DNA from: Vulcanimicrobiota bacterium
GTDB lineage: Bacteria; Vulcanimicrobiota; Vulcanimicrobiia; Vulcanimicrobiales; Vulcanimicrobiaceae
DNA length: 64,000 nt
Assembly: GCA_003140215.1 (NCBI GenBank)
Contig: PLJL01000004.1
Location: 632,661-696,660, forward strand
Reading direction: 5' to 3'
This document shows positions 1 to 8,676 of the stretch, one piece after another. Both the position numbers and the translations under genes were made by a program. The stretch's first letter is position 1; the number at the start of each line of letters is the position of its first letter. The notes under the pieces are model-generated. The model was not told the DNA's origin. It saw only the letters and a program-made list of their open reading frames with translations, and made no database searches.

Positions 1-537
1 GAGATCGCCGACCTCATCGCCGTCGGGATCGACGTCGTGCAGCTCGACGAGCCGGCCTTCAACGTGTACTTCGACGAGGTCGCGGCGTGGGGGATCGACG
101 CGCTCGACACCGCGCTGAGCGGAGCCTCGTGCGCAACCGCGGTGCACGTCTGCTACGGGTACGGCATCCCGGCCAACGTGCAATGGAAGGCCAACCTCGG
201 GGAGCGCTGGGACCAGTACGCGCACGTCCTGCCGCTGCTCGCCAAAAGCCAAGCCGAGCAGATCTCGATCGAGCTGGCCGGTTCGCACGTACCGGCCGAG
301 GTGCTCGCGCTCGCCGGCGACAAGATCGTCGCGGTCGGCGTCATCGACGTCGCGAGCGAGCGCGTCGAAACGCCCGACGACGTGCGCGCGACGATCGAGC
401 TGGCGCGGCGGTACCTTCCCGACGAGCGCATCGTCTGCTCGACCAACTGCGGCATGGCCCCGATGAACCGCGACGTCGCCTACGCAAAGCTGCGCGCGCT
501 CGCCGAAGGCGCCTTGCTCGCGAGCGTCGGCCTCTAG
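1..537 (+). CDS. MetE-like methionine synthase, C-terminal part (5' end outside window)
   Basis: The reading frame is open from the first base, so the gene starts upstream; only the last 178 codons are seen. The family (cobalamin-independent methionine synthase / methylcobamide-type methyltransferases) moves a methyl group to a thiol bound to zinc. The zinc-ligand pattern is visible: H-x-C in VHVCYGYG, a glutamate in SIELAGSH, and a late cysteine in CSTNCGM. The segment VQLDEPAF is also typical of the family barrel. The distal cysteine lies close to the C-terminus as in MetE. The methyl donor cannot be told from this fragment; short archaeal-type MetE homologues share the same domain. It ends 5 bp before the convergent hotdog gene. 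Confidence 0.8.
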   Translation, partial: EIADLIAVGIDVVQLDEPAFNVYFDEVAAWGIDALDTALSGASCATAVHVCYGYGIPANVQWKANLGERWDQYAHVLPLLAKSQAEQISIELAGSHVPAEVLALAGDKIVAVGVIDVASERVETPDDVRATIELARRYLPDERIVCSTNCGMAPMNRDVAYAKLRALAEGALLASVGL

Positions 538-541
538 CGGA

Positions 542-1000
542 TCATCGCGCCGGACGCTGCACTGCTTTCGGCACGACGCAAGTCCCTCGCGCGCGCACGA
601 CGAGAACCGGCTCGTCCAGCACGTCCGCCGCCGAGGGCGACTCGTCAGGGCGCGCGGCGATGACTTTGTGCGCTTCGAACTCCAGCGTGCGCGAGGTCGT
701 ACCGACCTTCGTGATGCGGCCGCGGGCTTCGATGTAGTCGCCCGCGTACACGGGTGCCTTGAACTCGACCAAATCGTACGCGACGAACAAGCCTTCGTCG
801 CCGTCGTGACGGATCAGCAACTCGGTCGCGACGTCGCCGAACAGGCCCAGGATGCGCGCGCCGTCGACGAGGTTGCCGCCGTAGTGCGCATCGTGTGCGC
901 TCATCCGCACGCGGATGATAACCTTGTCACCCTGACGCGTGTCACGCTCCGCGTGAGCCCCGTCGAAGGGGCCTACGCCGCCGTCTTCGCTTGTTGCCAT
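542..1000 (-). CDS. Hotdog-fold CoA ammonia-lyase/thioesterase-like protein
   Basis: A 152-residue single hotdog domain. The segment around [16 protein letters not shown], with D-x-H-Y-G-G-N and a following acidic/hydrophobic helix, resembles 3-aminobutyryl-CoA ammonia-lyase (Kal) and related hotdog proteins of lysine fermentation and beta-alanyl-CoA metabolism. A thioesterase role is the alternative. I chose the ATG at 998-1000 because the homologous region begins soon after it; the longer open frame upstream is a shadow of mazG. The start lies 28 bp inside the 3' end of mazG, so translation is probably coupled. About 25 residues precede the conserved domain and look unstructured. Confidence 0.72.
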   Translation of the reverse strand: MATSEDGGVGPFDGAHAERDTRQGDKVIIRVRMSAHDAHYGGNLVDGARILGLFGDVATELLIRHDGDEGLFVAYDLVEFKAPVYAGDYIEARGRITKVGTTSRTLEFEAHKVIAARPDESPSAADVLDEPVLVVRARGTCVVPKAVQRPAR

Positions 1001-2169
1001 AGATCCTCGAGCTCGTCGAGCGTCATCTCGTTGAGTTGGCGCCCGCTCGCGGTCGCGTAGGTTTCCATGTAGCGGAAGCGGCGCTCGAACTTCGCGTTCG
1101 CGTCGCGCATCGCGCCTTCGGCATCGACCCCCAGCCGCCGCGCCAGGTTCACCACGGTGAACATCACGTCGCCGAGCTCCTCGCGCACGTGCGGGTCCTC
1201 GGGCTTGAGATCGCCGGCTTTGAGCCGCGCCTCGGCCAGCTCGCGCAGCTCCTCGGACAGCTTCTCGGTGATGTCGCGCGGGTCGGTCCAGTCGAACCCG
1301 ACGCGCGCGGCTTTCTCCTGCATCTTTTGTCCGCGCTGCAGCGCCGCCATGTGCTGCGGGATTCCGTCGAGCTTCGACGTGCGCGACTGTCCGGCGGCTT
1401 CCTGGGACTTGAGCTGTTCCCAGTTCGCCCACACGGCCGCGACGTCGGCGACGGCGACGTCGCCGAAGACGTGCGGGTGACGGCGGATCATCTTGTTCGA
1501 CAGCCCGTCGATCACGTCGGCGACGGAGAACTTCCCGCGCTCGGTCGCAAGTTGGGAGTGGAACACGATCTGGAACAGCAGATCGCCCAGCTCTTCGCAC
1601 AGGTCGCCGTCGCCGCCGTGCTCGATCGCGTCGACGACTTCGTAGGTCTCCTCGATGAGGTAGCGCACCAGCGATGCGTGGGTCTGCTCGCGGTCCCACG
1701 GGCACGAGCGGCGCAGTCGCGCCATGATCTCGACGAGGTCGTCCCAATTGTGGTGCGTCGAACCCGGCGGGAGCGGGACGAGCGGCATCGTGATCGACGC
1801 CGAGAGCGTAGCGCGCGGCATCCCCGGGATGATCTCGGCGCCCACGCCGCGCCGGTCGAGCGCGCGCAACAGCATCGGCAGCCCCAGAAAATCAGAGAGC
1901 GGGTTCCCCAACACGCCCAAGCCGAGGTCGCGCTCGTCGACGCGCTCGACGAAACCGTCGATCACCTCGCTCGAGCCGCGCGAGAACAGTCCCTGGTCGG
2001 TGATCATCGTCCGTTCGATCACCACGCCGTCGCTTTCGAGGAAACGTACCAGCTCGGGCGGGGCGAGCACGGTCGCCGCACGGCCGACGGCGCGCAGCGA
2101 CTCGCGGCTGCCCAACGTAAGAAGCCCCGGATCGCCCGGTCCGAGGCCCACGATGCGGATCACGCCCAC
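973..2169 (-). CDS. mazG: MazG nucleoside triphosphate pyrophosphohydrolase with tetrapyrrole-methylase-like N-terminus
   Basis: A 398-residue YabN/MazG-type fusion. Residues 1 to about 135 keep the tetrapyrrole methylase signature ([16 protein letters not shown]) but are shorter than a full methylase domain. From about 142 on there are two MazG domains: the first with CPWD, EETYE and [13 protein letters not shown], the second with EELRELAEA and [12 protein letters not shown]. MazG hydrolyses noncanonical or excess NTPs to NMP and pyrophosphate, limiting mutagenic nucleotides. The start is GTG at 2167-2169. It follows ppiC in the same direction across a 57 bp gap containing a strong hairpin, and its end overlaps the hotdog gene. 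The truncated methylase part is probably not catalytic. Confidence 0.9.
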   Translation of the reverse strand: MGVIRIVGLGPGDPGLLTLGSRESLRAVGRAATVLAPPELVRFLESDGVVIERTMITDQGLFSRGSSEVIDGFVERVDERDLGLGVLGNPLSDFLGLPMLLRALDRRGVGAEIIPGMPRATLSASITMPLVPLPPGSTHHNWDDLVEIMARLRRSCPWDREQTHASLVRYLIEETYEVVDAIEHGGDGDLCEELGDLLFQIVFHSQLATERGKFSVADVIDGLSNKMIRRHPHVFGDVAVADVAAVWANWEQLKSQEAAGQSRTSKLDGIPQHMAALQRGQKMQEKAARVGFDWTDPRDITEKLSEELRELAEARLKAGDLKPEDPHVREELGDVMFTVVNLARRLGVDAEGAMRDANAKFERRFRYMETYATASGRQLNEMTLDELEDLWQQAKTAA

Positions 2170-2174
2170 AACTT

Positions 2175-2208
2175 CGCGAGGCGGGGTCGATCCGACTCCC
2201 GCCTCGCG
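2175..2208 (-). promoter_or_regulatory. Strong hairpin between ppiC and mazG
   Basis: An 11-bp perfect stem (CGCGAGGCGGG at 2175-2185 with CCCGCCTCGCG at 2198-2208) encloses a 12-nt loop that can pair further (GTCG/CGAC). On the transcribed strand it follows the ppiC stop and ends 5 nt before the GTG of mazG. No U-run follows, so it is not a classic intrinsic terminator. It could hide the mazG ribosome binding region, stabilise the upstream mRNA, or be a processing site. Confidence 0.6.
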
Positions 2209-2226
2209 TGCTGTTGGGGCTGGGCG

Positions 2227-3225
2227 CTACTTCTTGGTAGCGGCCGGGGCGGGCGCGGCGCTGGCCGGAGCCGGCGCGGCGGTCGCGGCCGGGGTGGCCG
2301 GCGGGGTGGGCGCGCTCTCGGGGAACGCGGCCTTGTAGCGGTCGTCGTAGACCTCGATCTTCGCGCCCGACCGCAGTTGCTGCAGGAACAGCGGCACTTG
2401 CTGCGCCTGCTGCTGCTGGGTAAGCTGCTGCTTGATCTGATCGTGCACGGCCGCGAGCGACGCCTTGGTCGCGGGCTTCTTTTCCTCGACCTGGATCACG
2501 TGATAGCCGAACGGCGATTTCACCGGCCCGATGATCTGGTTGACGCCGGCGGCGAAGGCGGCTTTCTCGAACGGCGCGACCATCTGGCCGCGACCGAAGA
2601 AGCCGAGCTCGCCGCCCTTGTCCTTGCTCCCCGGGTCGGTCGAATACTGTTTGGCCAAGGCATCCCAGTTGCCGCCGGCCTTGACTTTGGCGAGCACTTC
2701 CTTGGCCTTGCCTTCATCGACGGTCAGGATGTGGCGGGCGCGGATCTGCTCGGGCTTGTCGAACTGCGCGCGGTTCTTGTCGAAGAACGCCTTGATGTCG
2801 CTCTCGCTGATGTGGATCTGCGGGGCAATCGCCTTTTCGAGGATCAGCTGCTGCTTGAGGATCAGCTGAACGTCTTGTTCGGTGAGGCTCTGCTGCTTGA
2901 GGATCTGCTCGAACTGACCGGCCGGAAACTTGGCCTTGGTCTCGGTTTCTTTCTTGTCGATCTCGGCCTGGCTGACGTCGACTTTCTTGTCGCGCGCGTA
3001 CTGATCGATGAGCGCTTGCTGAACCATTTGGGTGAGGACTTGCTTTGCCGCGGGGCTGGACTCCAGCTTGTGGTCGAAGTCGGCGTGCGTTATCGCTTGC
3101 CCGTTGACGCTGGCGACGTTGCCGCCGGCGGAGCCGCCGCCGGTGGAGCTATTGTTGCACGCGGCGAGCGAGACGCAGAGCGCGATCGCGCTGAGGGCGG
3201 CAGCGCCGCGATGAATACGGGACAT
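2227..3225 (-). CDS. PpiC-type (parvulin) peptidyl-prolyl isomerase lipoprotein, PrsA/SurA-like foldase
   Basis: 332 residues. The N-terminus has a basic start, a hydrophobic stretch and the lipobox LAAC, so the mature protein should be a lipoprotein facing the periplasm. A Gly/Ser linker leads to a SurA-N-like chaperone region (VNGQAITHADF, then charged helices), followed by one parvulin domain from RARHILTV to FGYHVIQVEEKKP that includes GGELGFFGRGQM. The tail after that is Pro/Ala-rich. The role is folding of exported or outer-membrane proteins, fitting the many barrel and secreted proteins nearby. It is first in a minus-strand run with mazG and the hotdog gene. A single parvulin domain makes it more PrsA-like than SurA-like. 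Confidence 0.9.
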   Translation of the reverse strand: MSRIHRGAAALSAIALCVSLAACNNSSTGGGSAGGNVASVNGQAITHADFDHKLESSPAAKQVLTQMVQQALIDQYARDKKVDVSQAEIDKKETETKAKFPAGQFEQILKQQSLTEQDVQLILKQQLILEKAIAPQIHISESDIKAFFDKNRAQFDKPEQIRARHILTVDEGKAKEVLAKVKAGGNWDALAKQYSTDPGSKDKGGELGFFGRGQMVAPFEKAAFAAGVNQIIGPVKSPFGYHVIQVEEKKPATKASLAAVHDQIKQQLTQQQQAQQVPLFLQQLRSGAKIEVYDDRYKAAFPESAPTPPATPAATAAPAPASAAPAPAATKK

Positions 3226-3344
3226 CGGATCTCCGTCAGTAAGGACGACGTGGAAAAGGCGGCTGCCGTGTGAGTCCGCAGCGACCTGCCCCGGATTCGG
3301 GGCGCGCGGCGTCCCTCCTCCGGCGCTTTGCGGACTTCGCCGTT

Positions 3345-3887
3345 CTAGTCCGCCGGGAGCTCGCCGCGCGCCGGAGTCCGCTTTTCCAGCTGCTCGGCGA
3401 CTTCGTGCGGGTCGGCCGGAAGGGTCAGCTCCTCGGCTTCGGGGTCCTGGCGATTGCGCACCGACGGCATGTCGTAGCGCAGCTCTTCGAGCAGCTGGAT
3501 GAGCTTGGCGGCCTTGCGCTCGCCGAGCATGCTGATCTGCAAGTGCAGCCGGGAGCGCTGCTCCTGGATCTCGCTCATGCGGTTCTCGGTCGTCAGGATG
3601 AGGATGGTCATGAGAAGCGCCGCCAGCGCCACCACGCCGTCGAGCCAGAAATACGGCGGCGGGTCGATCTCGTGGTGCCCGATTAGCCGCAGCGCGACGT
3701 TGAGCGCGATCCAGGCCGCCGCCGACGCGATGATGATGTAGACCGTGCGCGGCCGGCCGATCGCCAGCGTGAAGCGTTCGATCGCTCGCTGGTGCAGCGA
3801 CGCCGCCGCGAGCGCCTTGCGTTCGAGTTCGGCGATCGACTCGATCGCGTCGTCGACCTGACCGGGGAGACCGCCGTCGGGGTGCAC
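3345..3887 (-). CDS. DUF1003 family membrane protein
   Basis: About 180 residues from the GTG at 3885-3887 (a TTG just upstream is the alternative). Two membrane helices lie near residues 48-65 and 85-102, separated by the short loop GHHEIDPPPYFWLD, which matches DUF1003 proteins. After the second helix comes a charged segment (ENRMSEIQEQRSRLHLQ) that is well conserved in the family. Function is unknown. The same frame runs open far upstream, but that part is a shadow of the antiporter and efflux genes. It is divergent from the antiporter gene, 75 bp apart, so the two probably share a control region. Confidence 0.8.
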   Translation of the reverse strand: MHPDGGLPGQVDDAIESIAELERKALAAASLHQRAIERFTLAIGRPRTVYIIIASAAAWIALNVALRLIGHHEIDPPPYFWLDGVVALAALLMTILILTTENRMSEIQEQRSRLHLQISMLGERKAAKLIQLLEELRYDMPSVRNRQDPEAEELTLPADPHEVAEQLEKRTPARGELPAD

Positions 3888-3962
3888 CAACGGTGAGTAC
3901 CCGCTTGCCGGCCGGCGCACGCCTTGAAGGCTGCCGCAGGCCGTTCGGCGGATCGGCGTTCG

Positions 3963-5555
3963 ATGAGCGAGCCGGTCTTGCTGGTCCTGGGGCTCGCGGC
4001 GGCGGTCGCGTTCGCGATCGTCTCCAAGCGGCTCGGGGTTCCGTACCCGATCGTGTTCGTGCTCGCGGGCGCCGCGCTGGCGTTCGTGCCGGGGCTGCCG
4101 CCGGTGCGCATCGCGCCCGACTGGATCTTCCTGTCGATCCTGCCGCCGCTGCTCTTTAGCGGCGGCTGGACGACCGACCTGACGCTCTTTCGCGCCAACC
4201 TGCGGCCGATTCTGTTGCTGGCGGTCGGACTGGTGGTCGCCAGCACTGCGGCCGTCGCGCTGCTCGCGCACGCCGTCGTCCCCGGGCTGGGCTGGGCCGC
4301 CGCTTTCGTGTTGGGCGCGATCGTCTCGCCGACCGATGCGATCGCCGCGATCGCCACCTTCGAACGCTTCGCGGTCCCGCGCCGCATCGTCGCGATCCTC
4401 GAAGGCGAGGGCCTCGTCAACGACGCGGCGGCGCTGGTGATCTACGCCTACGCGGTCGGCGCCGTCGTCGCCGGCGGGTTCTCGCTGCTCGACGCTGCCG
4501 GTTCGTTCGTCGTCGTCGCGCTTGGCGGCATCCTGGTGGGGATCGCGATCGAGTGGTGCGTCGAGCGGCTCGCGCGCGTGCTCGACCGGCTCGAGTTGAG
4601 CGATTCGCTCATCGACAACTTGATCATCATCGCCACCCCCTATGCCGCGTATCTGAGCGCCCAAGCGCTGCACGTCTCGCCCGTGCTGGCCGCGGTCGTC
4701 GCCGGGATCCAATTGGGGCGGCGCTCGGCCGTCATCTACTCGCCCGAGACGCGGCTCGTCGGCGAGAACGTCTGGCGGTTGTGGATCTACGTCATCAACG
4801 CGTTCGTCTTCATGGCGATCGGCCTGCAGCTGCGCGGTTTCGTGCACGGCGGCGCGCACGCGGCGGCGGCCCTGCTGCCGGCCGCGCTGGCGATCAGCGT
4901 GGTGCTCATCGTCGTGCGGCTGCTGTGGATCTTCCCGATGGCCTGGCTGCCGCGCGCGCTGATACGCCGGCTGCGCCGCGACGATCCGATGCCGCCGCTC
5001 GCCGACGTCGCGCTGATCGGCTGGACCGGGATGCGCGGCATCGTCTCGCTCGCGGCGGCGCTCGCGATTCCGTTGTACGCGATGAACGGCGCGCCGTTCC
5101 CGGCGCGCGACGCCATCGTCTTCATCACCTTCGTGGTGATCTTCGTGACCTTGGTCGGACAAGGGCTCACGCTCATCCCGCTGGTGAAGTGGTTGCGGCT
5201 CGGACGCGAAGGCGACGGCGAACAACGCGAGATCGAGGTCCGCGTCGCGGCGCTCGAAGCCGGCGTCGCCAAGCTCGACGAGTTGCGCGCTGCGGCCCAC
5301 AGCGACGCCGAGCACGAAGTGATCGAACGGCTGCGCGACGAGTACGTGCACCGGATCGATCACCTGCGGTCGCATCGGCCTCAGGCGCAGCCGCACGAAA
5401 CCGCGGCGAGCCGCTTCGACCACGTCGCGCAGAACGAAGCGCTGCTCGCCGAGCGCCAAGCGATCATGCGATTGCGCGACCGCGGCGAAATCCCCGACGA
5501 GATCTTCCGCAAGGTGCAGTACGATCTCGATCTGGCCGAGACGCGCTTGTTCTAA
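3963..5555 (+). CDS. CPA1-family Na+/H+ antiporter
   Basis: 530 residues from the ATG at 3963; an in-frame TTG at 3924 is less likely because the first helix starts directly after this ATG. About 12 hydrophobic segments cover residues 4-410. The cation-site motifs of CPA1 antiporters are present: SPTDAIAAIATF and EGEGLVNDAAALV (the ND pair), and TGMRGIVSLAAALAIP near the end of the membrane part. A soluble tail of about 120 residues with heptad-like charges (EVRVAALEAGVAKLDELR) follows. The protein exchanges external protons for internal sodium at the inner membrane, for pH and salt control. Ion specificity cannot be read from sequence alone. Confidence 0.92.
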   Translation: MSEPVLLVLGLAAAVAFAIVSKRLGVPYPIVFVLAGAALAFVPGLPPVRIAPDWIFLSILPPLLFSGGWTTDLTLFRANLRPILLLAVGLVVASTAAVALLAHAVVPGLGWAAAFVLGAIVSPTDAIAAIATFERFAVPRRIVAILEGEGLVNDAAALVIYAYAVGAVVAGGFSLLDAAGSFVVVALGGILVGIAIEWCVERLARVLDRLELSDSLIDNLIIIATPYAAYLSAQALHVSPVLAAVVAGIQLGRRSAVIYSPETRLVGENVWRLWIYVINAFVFMAIGLQLRGFVHGGAHAAAALLPAALAISVVLIVVRLLWIFPMAWLPRALIRRLRRDDPMPPLADVALIGWTGMRGIVSLAAALAIPLYAMNGAPFPARDAIVFITFVVIFVTLVGQGLTLIPLVKWLRLGREGDGEQREIEVRVAALEAGVAKLDELRAAAHSDAEHEVIERLRDEYVHRIDHLRSHRPQAQPHETAASRFDHVAQNEALLAERQAIMRLRDRGEIPDEIFRKVQYDLDLAETRLF

Positions 5556-5687
5556 CGCCGGAGGTGCCGGGCGGGGCTGCGCGGAGCGGCCGCGCGCTTG
5601 CGTTGCCGGACACCTGCGAGGGTCTCCTCGGCGGGACGCCAAGCGAAGAATCTGCACGAAACCCTTCCGCCGGTGAGCGCGATCCGC

Positions 5688-5702
5688 TAGAATGCCGCGG
5701 TG
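5688..5702 (+). promoter_or_regulatory. Candidate leaderless promoter of the emrB-like gene
   Basis: TAGAAT at 5688-5693 is a good -10 box. It lies 6 nt before the GTG start at 5700, so transcription would begin at or next to the start codon and give a leaderless mRNA. The -35 region is weak (TTCCGC at 5665-5670, spacing 17). No Shine-Dalgarno sequence is seen before the GTG, which agrees with leaderless translation. Confidence 0.4.
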
Positions 5703-7250
5703 AACCAAGGGACTGCGCGGGCGTCGAGGTCCTATTTGCGGCTCGTTACGCTCGCGGTGCTGATCCCGAGTTGGATGGCACTCATCGACGGGACGGTCGT
5801 CAATGTCGGGCTCGATACGATCGCCGGCAACCTCGGCGTGTCGATCGACGAGATCTCGTGGATTTCTTCGATCTACGTCCTCGCCGGCTTGTTCGTCATG
5901 CCCTTGACCGGCTGGGCCGCGGCGAACTTCGGGCGCAAGAAGGCGATGCTCTTCGCGATCGCGGTCTTTTCCGTCGCGTCGCTGTTGTGCGCGCTCTCGA
6001 CGTCGCTGCTCGAGCTCACCGCGATGCGGTTCCTGCAGGGCGTCGGCGGCGGATTGATGCTGCCGTTGGCGATGGCGGCGCTCGTCGACGCGTACCCGGC
6101 CGCGGAGTTGTCGCGGGCCTTCAAAACCTACGGCGTCGCCGTCATGGTCGGCCCGGCGATCGGGCCGGCGCTGGGCGGCTGGATGCTCGCGAACGCGAGC
6201 TGGCCCTGGATCTTCCTCATCAACGTGCCGCTGGGCATCGTGTCGTTGTTCCTGGTCGGGAGCGTGTTGCGCGACCAGAGCGAGCGCGGCGAGCGCAGCC
6301 CCTTCGACTGGACCTCGCTGGCGATCATGATCGCCGGCTTCGCCGGGTTGCAGTTCGTGTTGCAGGAGGGGCCGCGTCAGGAGTGGTTCGCGTCCCCGAT
6401 CGTCGCCGGCGCGTTTGTCGTCTCGGTGCTTGCGCTCTACGTCTTCGTGCGCATCCAGCTCGCCGCCCGAGTCCCGTTCGTCGATTTTCGCCCGCTGGCG
6501 ATTCCGTCGTACGCCGTCGCGATCGTGCTGGCGGTGATCACCGGGATCGGGTTCACCGGGACCGCCCTCATCGTACCGCTCTACATGCAAGACGTGCTCA
6601 GGTACGCGCCTGACCTGGCCGGCTACATCATGGTTCCGGCCGCGGTCGGCAGCATCATCGGTACCGAGCTCTCCGGGCGGCTGAGCAAGACCGTCGCGCC
6701 GATCTGGGTCGCCGCGGTCAGCCTCGCGCTGTGCGCGGCGGGTACGCTGTGGTTCGCCTATCTGGGCGACCGGGCCGGATTCGATCACGCGCTGCTGCCG
6801 CGCTTCATGCAAGGGACCGGGATCGGTTTGCTCTACGTTCCGCTCAATGTGCTGATGATGGCGCACGTGCCCAAGCGCTTGGTCGACGCCGCCTCGGGGC
6901 TGGGCAGTCTGGCGCGTCAGGTCGGGATCGGCTTCGGCTTCGCGATTCTGAGCAGCCTGGTGGTGCACAGCCGCATCGCCACCCTGGCCGCCGCGGCCTC
7001 GCGCATGCGGCACACGACGGTCAACGATCCCGGCGTCGCCGCGATCGAGCGCTGGTTCACCGCGCACGGCTATTCGGCCGCTGACGCGGCCACGATGTCG
7101 GCGTCGGTGCTGCAGGAGCTGGTCGTGCGCGCCGCCACGTCGGCGGCATATTCGGAGACCTTCGTGATCGTGGCGTTGCTGTTCGTGCTGTCGATTCCGT
7201 TCCTGATCTTGTTTCGCTGGGCGCCCCGCAAGGAAGCGCGGTCCGCATGA
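5700..7250 (+). CDS. DHA2-family MFS multidrug transporter (EmrB/QacA type)
   Basis: 516 residues with about 14 membrane helices, the DHA2 layout. Helix 1 carries MALIDGTVVNV, the DHA2 signature with its buried aspartate. Motif A-like GWAAANFGRKKA and motif C-like MVGPAIGPALGGWM are also present. The family uses proton movement to export toxic or lipophilic compounds from the inner membrane, usually with an HlyD-type adaptor. That adaptor follows at once: its ATG overlaps this stop codon (ATGA at 7247-7250). The order transporter-then-adaptor is the reverse of E. coli emrAB. The GTG start at 5700 fits the position of helix 1. Confidence 0.9.
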   Translation: MNQGTARASRSYLRLVTLAVLIPSWMALIDGTVVNVGLDTIAGNLGVSIDEISWISSIYVLAGLFVMPLTGWAAANFGRKKAMLFAIAVFSVASLLCALSTSLLELTAMRFLQGVGGGLMLPLAMAALVDAYPAAELSRAFKTYGVAVMVGPAIGPALGGWMLANASWPWIFLINVPLGIVSLFLVGSVLRDQSERGERSPFDWTSLAIMIAGFAGLQFVLQEGPRQEWFASPIVAGAFVVSVLALYVFVRIQLAARVPFVDFRPLAIPSYAVAIVLAVITGIGFTGTALIVPLYMQDVLRYAPDLAGYIMVPAAVGSIIGTELSGRLSKTVAPIWVAAVSLALCAAGTLWFAYLGDRAGFDHALLPRFMQGTGIGLLYVPLNVLMMAHVPKRLVDAASGLGSLARQVGIGFGFAILSSLVVHSRIATLAAAASRMRHTTVNDPGVAAIERWFTAHGYSAADAATMSASVLQELVVRAATSAAYSETFVIVALLFVLSIPFLILFRWAPRKEARSA

Positions 7251-8557
7251 GCGCCGGCCTGACGGTGACCCGCCGCGTGTGGCTGCGCGTGCTCGCGGGC
7301 GCGGCGGTGCTGGTCGTCGGCGCGTACTTTGCCGGGCACTGGCTGCTCTACGATCGCCATCGCGTCTACACCGACGACGCGATGATCGACACCGACCAAG
7401 TGTTCGTGACGAGTCGCATCGCCGAGCGCATCGCCCGCGTGCTCGTCGAGCAGAATCAATTCGTGCATCGCGGTCAGCTGCTGGTCGCCCTCGACGACGC
7501 CAACGAGCGCGCGGCGCTCGACCTCGCGCAGAGCAACTTGCGCTCCCTGCGCGCCGGCGCGAGCGCGGCGCGTCACGCCGCGACGCTCGAAGGCGAGCTG
7601 CAGTCCGCGCAGGTGCGCGAGGGAACGGGCGGGGTCGAGATCGCGCGCCAGTCGACGTCGCTCTCGCGTTCGCAGGCCGATGCCGCGCAGCGCGCAATCG
7701 CGGTCGCGCAAGCGCAGGTCGCGGCGGCAGAGTCCGGGTTGGCGTCCGCGACGGCCGCGGTGCCGGCGGCGGCGGAGGCGTTGAAGAAGGCCGAAGCGGA
7801 TCGCAATCGCGCGCTCGTTCTGGCACGCGAAGGATACGTTGCGACCTCAGCCGTCGATACCGCGGTAGCGGCGGTCTCGCAGGCTCGCGCCACCTACGAC
7901 GCCGCGGTCGCGCAGGTGAAGACCGCGCGCGCCGCGGTCACGATGGCCGTCGCGGCGCTGGCGCAACAGCGCGCGAACGTCGTCGCGGCGCAGCGTGGTA
8001 CGAGCGCCTCGGCGGCGCAGATCCCGATGGCGCAGGCCAAGGTCGACGAGTCCGCGGCGCCGTCGCGGGTGGTCAACAAGCAAGACACGGCGGTCGCCGC
8101 CGATGCGCAAGCCGACGCGATGGGCGCACAGGTTCGTCTGGCCCAGCTGGCGTTGCGCGACACGCGCATCACGGCGCCTGTCGACGGCTGGGTCTCGGCG
8201 CGCAACGCCGAGGCGGGCCAGACGCTCACCCCGGGCCAAGCCGTCGTGACGATCTCGCCGGCCAACCGCATCTACGTCACGGCGAACTACAAGGAGACGC
8301 AGATCCATCGCATCCATCCCGGCATGCGCGCCGAGATCAGCGTCGACGCTTGCGGCGGCGCGAAGGTGCAAGGCACGGTGATCGGGTTCGCGCCGGTCGC
8401 GCAGAACGCACTCTCAACGCTCCCGACCCTCTCCGCACCGACCAACTTCGTGAAAGTAGCGCAGCGCGTCCCCGTCCGAATCTCGCTGCCGCGCGACGCG
8501 GGTACGTGCGTTTTCCGCCCGGGCACCGCTGTGGAGACGTCGGTCGTAGCTGACTGA
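7247..8557 (+). CDS. HlyD-family membrane fusion protein (EmrA type)
   Basis: 436 residues. One N-terminal membrane helix (about residues 10-28) is followed by YTDDAMIDTDQVFVTSRIAERI, the first half of the lipoyl/barrel-sandwich domain. A long Ala/Gln/Val-rich helical hairpin (about 75-270) resembles the EmrA coiled coil. The second half follows: DTRITAPVDGWVSARNAEAG and the beta-barrel part with VTANYKETQI. It would link the EmrB-like pump to an outer-membrane channel. Translation is coupled to the pump through the 4-bp overlap. No TolC-like gene lies in the window, so the outer-membrane partner must be elsewhere. Confidence 0.9.
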   Translation: MSAGLTVTRRVWLRVLAGAAVLVVGAYFAGHWLLYDRHRVYTDDAMIDTDQVFVTSRIAERIARVLVEQNQFVHRGQLLVALDDANERAALDLAQSNLRSLRAGASAARHAATLEGELQSAQVREGTGGVEIARQSTSLSRSQADAAQRAIAVAQAQVAAAESGLASATAAVPAAAEALKKAEADRNRALVLAREGYVATSAVDTAVAAVSQARATYDAAVAQVKTARAAVTMAVAALAQQRANVVAAQRGTSASAAQIPMAQAKVDESAAPSRVVNKQDTAVAADAQADAMGAQVRLAQLALRDTRITAPVDGWVSARNAEAGQTLTPGQAVVTISPANRIYVTANYKETQIHRIHPGMRAEISVDACGGAKVQGTVIGFAPVAQNALSTLPTLSAPTNFVKVAQRVPVRISLPRDAGTCVFRPGTAVETSVVAD

Positions 8558-8676
8558 ACGCGGGCTTTTTCGGAGGTCATAGGGTGTTCCGCCCATGCGA
8601 CTGACGCAGCCCGACCGTATCCTCGGAAGAACTCACATGCTCTGCCCGTTCTCAATGATCGAGAGGGAGACTCGCG

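Noticed and set aside
1036..3273. 745-codon plus-strand frame across mazG and ppiC
   Set aside because: Antisense shadow; mazG and ppiC motifs on the minus strand explain the DNA.
3345..7826. 1493-codon open frame on the minus strand
   Set aside because: Only the last 180 codons (DUF1003) look like protein. The rest is antisense to the antiporter and efflux genes, with Arg/Asp/His-rich low-complexity sequence typical of GC-rich shadow frames.
8540..8676. Intrinsic terminator after the emrA-like gene (GCGGGCTTTTTCGG)
   Set aside because: A short T-run is present but no convincing stem precedes it.
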